Source of the DNA: Acidobacteriota bacterium
Lineage (GTDB): Bacteria > Acidobacteriota > Blastocatellia > RBC074
Assembly (NCBI GenBank): GCA_018268995.1
Contig: JAFDVL010000020.1
Location: 63,538-111,152, forward strand
Direction of reading: 5' to 3'
DNA: 47,615 nucleotides
Shown: piece by piece, positions 46,489-47,615 of the stretch
Layout of the letters: each line of letters starts with the position of its first letter
How positions within the stretch are numbered: position 1 is the stretch's first letter
Translations under genes and position numbers: made by a program
The notes under the pieces: model-generated
Databases searched by the model: none
The model's input: only the letters and a program-made list of their open reading frames with translations
What the model was told of the DNA's origin: nothing

Positions 46489-47615
46489 GTGCGCAACTTG
46501 TTAGTACTTGGCTTTTGCACCGTAGCGGCCTGGGCAGCTGATGCGACAGTGGCCCCCAACGGCGACGGCCAGTTCAAATCCATTCACGATGCAATTATGG
46601 CTGCGCCCTCAAATTTACCGAGTGCTGAACGCCCGTGGGTGATTGCCGTCAAACCGGGCGTGTACAAAGAACTGATTTACGTGCAGCAGGAACGCCGCTA
46701 CATCAAGTTAGTCGGCGAAGATGCGAAGACGACCATCATCACAATGAACCTGCACGCGAATCTGCCGGGACTGGACGGCAAGCCGATTGGGACGTTTCGC
46801 ACGCCGACGGTACAAATTGATGGCGATGGATTTTCGGCGGAAAATATCACCTTTGAAAATTCGGCTGGCCCCGTCGGGCAAGCGTTGGCCTTGCGAGTGG
46901 ATGCCGACAACGTCAGTTTCAAGAATTGCCGTTTCCTTGGCTGGCAAGACACGATTTTGACGAATCGCGGACGGCAATATTTCGAGAATTGCTACATTGC
47001 CGGGCACGTGGATTTTATCTTTGGTGCGGCGACCGTGTGGTTTGAGAAATGCCAGATTCACGTTTTGAAAGACGGTTACATCACCGCAGCCTCGACACCT
47101 GCGGAGCATCCGTTCGGCTATGTATTTTCCAATTGCAAAATCACGGGCGAGGCGAATGTCAAAACGTATCTTGGCCGCCCGTGGCGCGGCTTTGCTGGGA
47201 CCATATTTATGAATACGGAAATGTCTGAAGCTGTGCGCCCCGAAGGCTGGCACAACTGGACAGGGCCGGATCGCGAAAAAACGGCGCGATACGCGGAATA
47301 CAAAAGCTCCGGCGCGGGCGCGAAGGATGCGGCGCGTGTGCCGTGGGCAAAGAAACTGACAGAGGCCGAGGCGCAAGCAATTACGCTGGAAAAAGTGCTG
47401 GGCGATTGGAATCCAAAAGCCCCGACCAAACTGGAGCCAATTGCTTCAAAGTGGCATCCTTATTCAATTGCTCCGCTTAAAGACCGAGTCAAGACCGACA
47501 TCGAATTTGCACAAGCAGGCGGCGAGAGCTTAAAGCTGGATGCCTTTGTGCCGGAAGGCAAGGGGCCGTTTCCTGCCGTTATTTTTGTTCACGGCGGCGG
47601 CTGGTCGGGCGGCGA
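46489..47615 (+). CDS. Pectinesterase fused to an alpha/beta-hydrolase esterase (partial)
   Basis: The open frame continues to the window end (375 codons seen). A GTG at 46489 begins a good signal peptide (about residues 1-17, ending AAWAA); an in-frame ATG at 46408 is an alternative. Residues about 20-310 form a CE8 pectin methylesterase-like right-handed helix: D154 in GWQDT, D175 in VDFIFG, and LGRPW with R230. A second domain begins near 345 and shows the oxyanion motif HGGGW (H368) of an alpha/beta-hydrolase such as a carbohydrate acetylesterase, cut off by the window end. A fusion of demethylating and deacetylating activities on pectin is inferred. With the dioxygenase and Oar-like receptor it suggests a plant cell-wall locus. 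Confidence 0.88.
   Translation, partial: MRNLLVLGFCTVAAWAADATVAPNGDGQFKSIHDAIMAAPSNLPSAERPWVIAVKPGVYKELIYVQQERRYIKLVGEDAKTTIITMNLHANLPGLDGKPIGTFRTPTVQIDGDGFSAENITFENSAGPVGQALALRVDADNVSFKNCRFLGWQDTILTNRGRQYFENCYIAGHVDFIFGAATVWFEKCQIHVLKDGYITAASTPAEHPFGYVFSNCKITGEANVKTYLGRPWRGFAGTIFMNTEMSEAVRPEGWHNWTGPDREKTARYAEYKSSGAGAKDAARVPWAKKLTEAEAQAITLEKVLGDWNPKAPTKLEPIASKWHPYSIAPLKDRVKTDIEFAQAGGESLKLDAFVPEGKGPFPAVIFVHGGGWSGG

Noticed and set aside
46437..46505. ATG at 46437 as the start of the pectinesterase gene
   Set aside because: It is out of frame with the conserved protein and meets a stop codon after about 22 codons.

Overview
The window looks like a chromosomal segment of a mid-GC soil-type Acidobacteriota, most likely class Blastocatellia. 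This is inference from gene content: two very large Oar-like TonB-dependent receptors with an N-terminal carboxypeptidase-regulatory domain, a secreted TPR-CHAT protein, many hybrid kinases, RNase J, and repeat-rich intergenic spaces. No rRNA, tRNA, CRISPR array, transposase or phage gene was seen.

Layout. 0.25-10.2 kb: a secreted protein of unknown function, a secreted amidohydrolase, another unknown exported protein, a zinc-free NADPH-type oxidoreductase, two exported RidA-family proteins, an ABC exporter and a secreted beta-propeller protein. 10.8-17.2 kb: an H-NOX haem gas sensor four bases from a GAF hybrid histidine kinase, then a second, membrane-bound PAS/GAF hybrid kinase. 17.3-23.4 kb: a secreted apiosidase-like glycoside hydrolase, a cation efflux protein and a large TIR-TIR-TM-WD40 protein. 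23.5-27.1 kb: a sugar-acid module of LarA-like racemase, four-carbon-acid kinase and PdxA2-like dehydrogenase. 27.2-28.0 kb: a secreted HELAH protein. 28.4-36.8 kb: a co-directional set of unusual sigma factor, double-zinc-finger membrane anti-sigma factor, Oar-like receptor and secreted TPR-CHAT protease. 37.2-40.6 kb: a secreted PLAT-domain protein and RNase J. 40.7-47.6 kb: a LysR regulator divergent from an Oar-like receptor, an exported intradiol dioxygenase and a pectinesterase-esterase fusion that runs off the window.

How the genes work together. The sugar-acid module, glycoside hydrolase, pectinesterase-esterase and dioxygenase suggest use of plant polymers (pectin side chains, sugar acids, aromatics). 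The Oar-like receptors would supply outer-membrane transport or surface binding. The sigma/anti-sigma/receptor/CHAT set looks like a cell-surface signalling unit with a protease as a possible effector.

The strongest non-coding signal is a dense set of at least 17 palindromic loci in the gaps between genes and at gene ends. Several share one design: the tetranucleotide GTAC or GTAG, a 7-9 bp stem and usually a 3-nt loop, arranged as facing pairs. Stem sequences differ between families. Some are nested in one another, and several supply or touch the stop codons of neighbouring genes. This resembles REP/BIME elements, but I see no RAYT transposase in the window. The two best candidates for an undescribed system are this repeat superfamily and the sigma/anti-sigma/Oar/CHAT locus.
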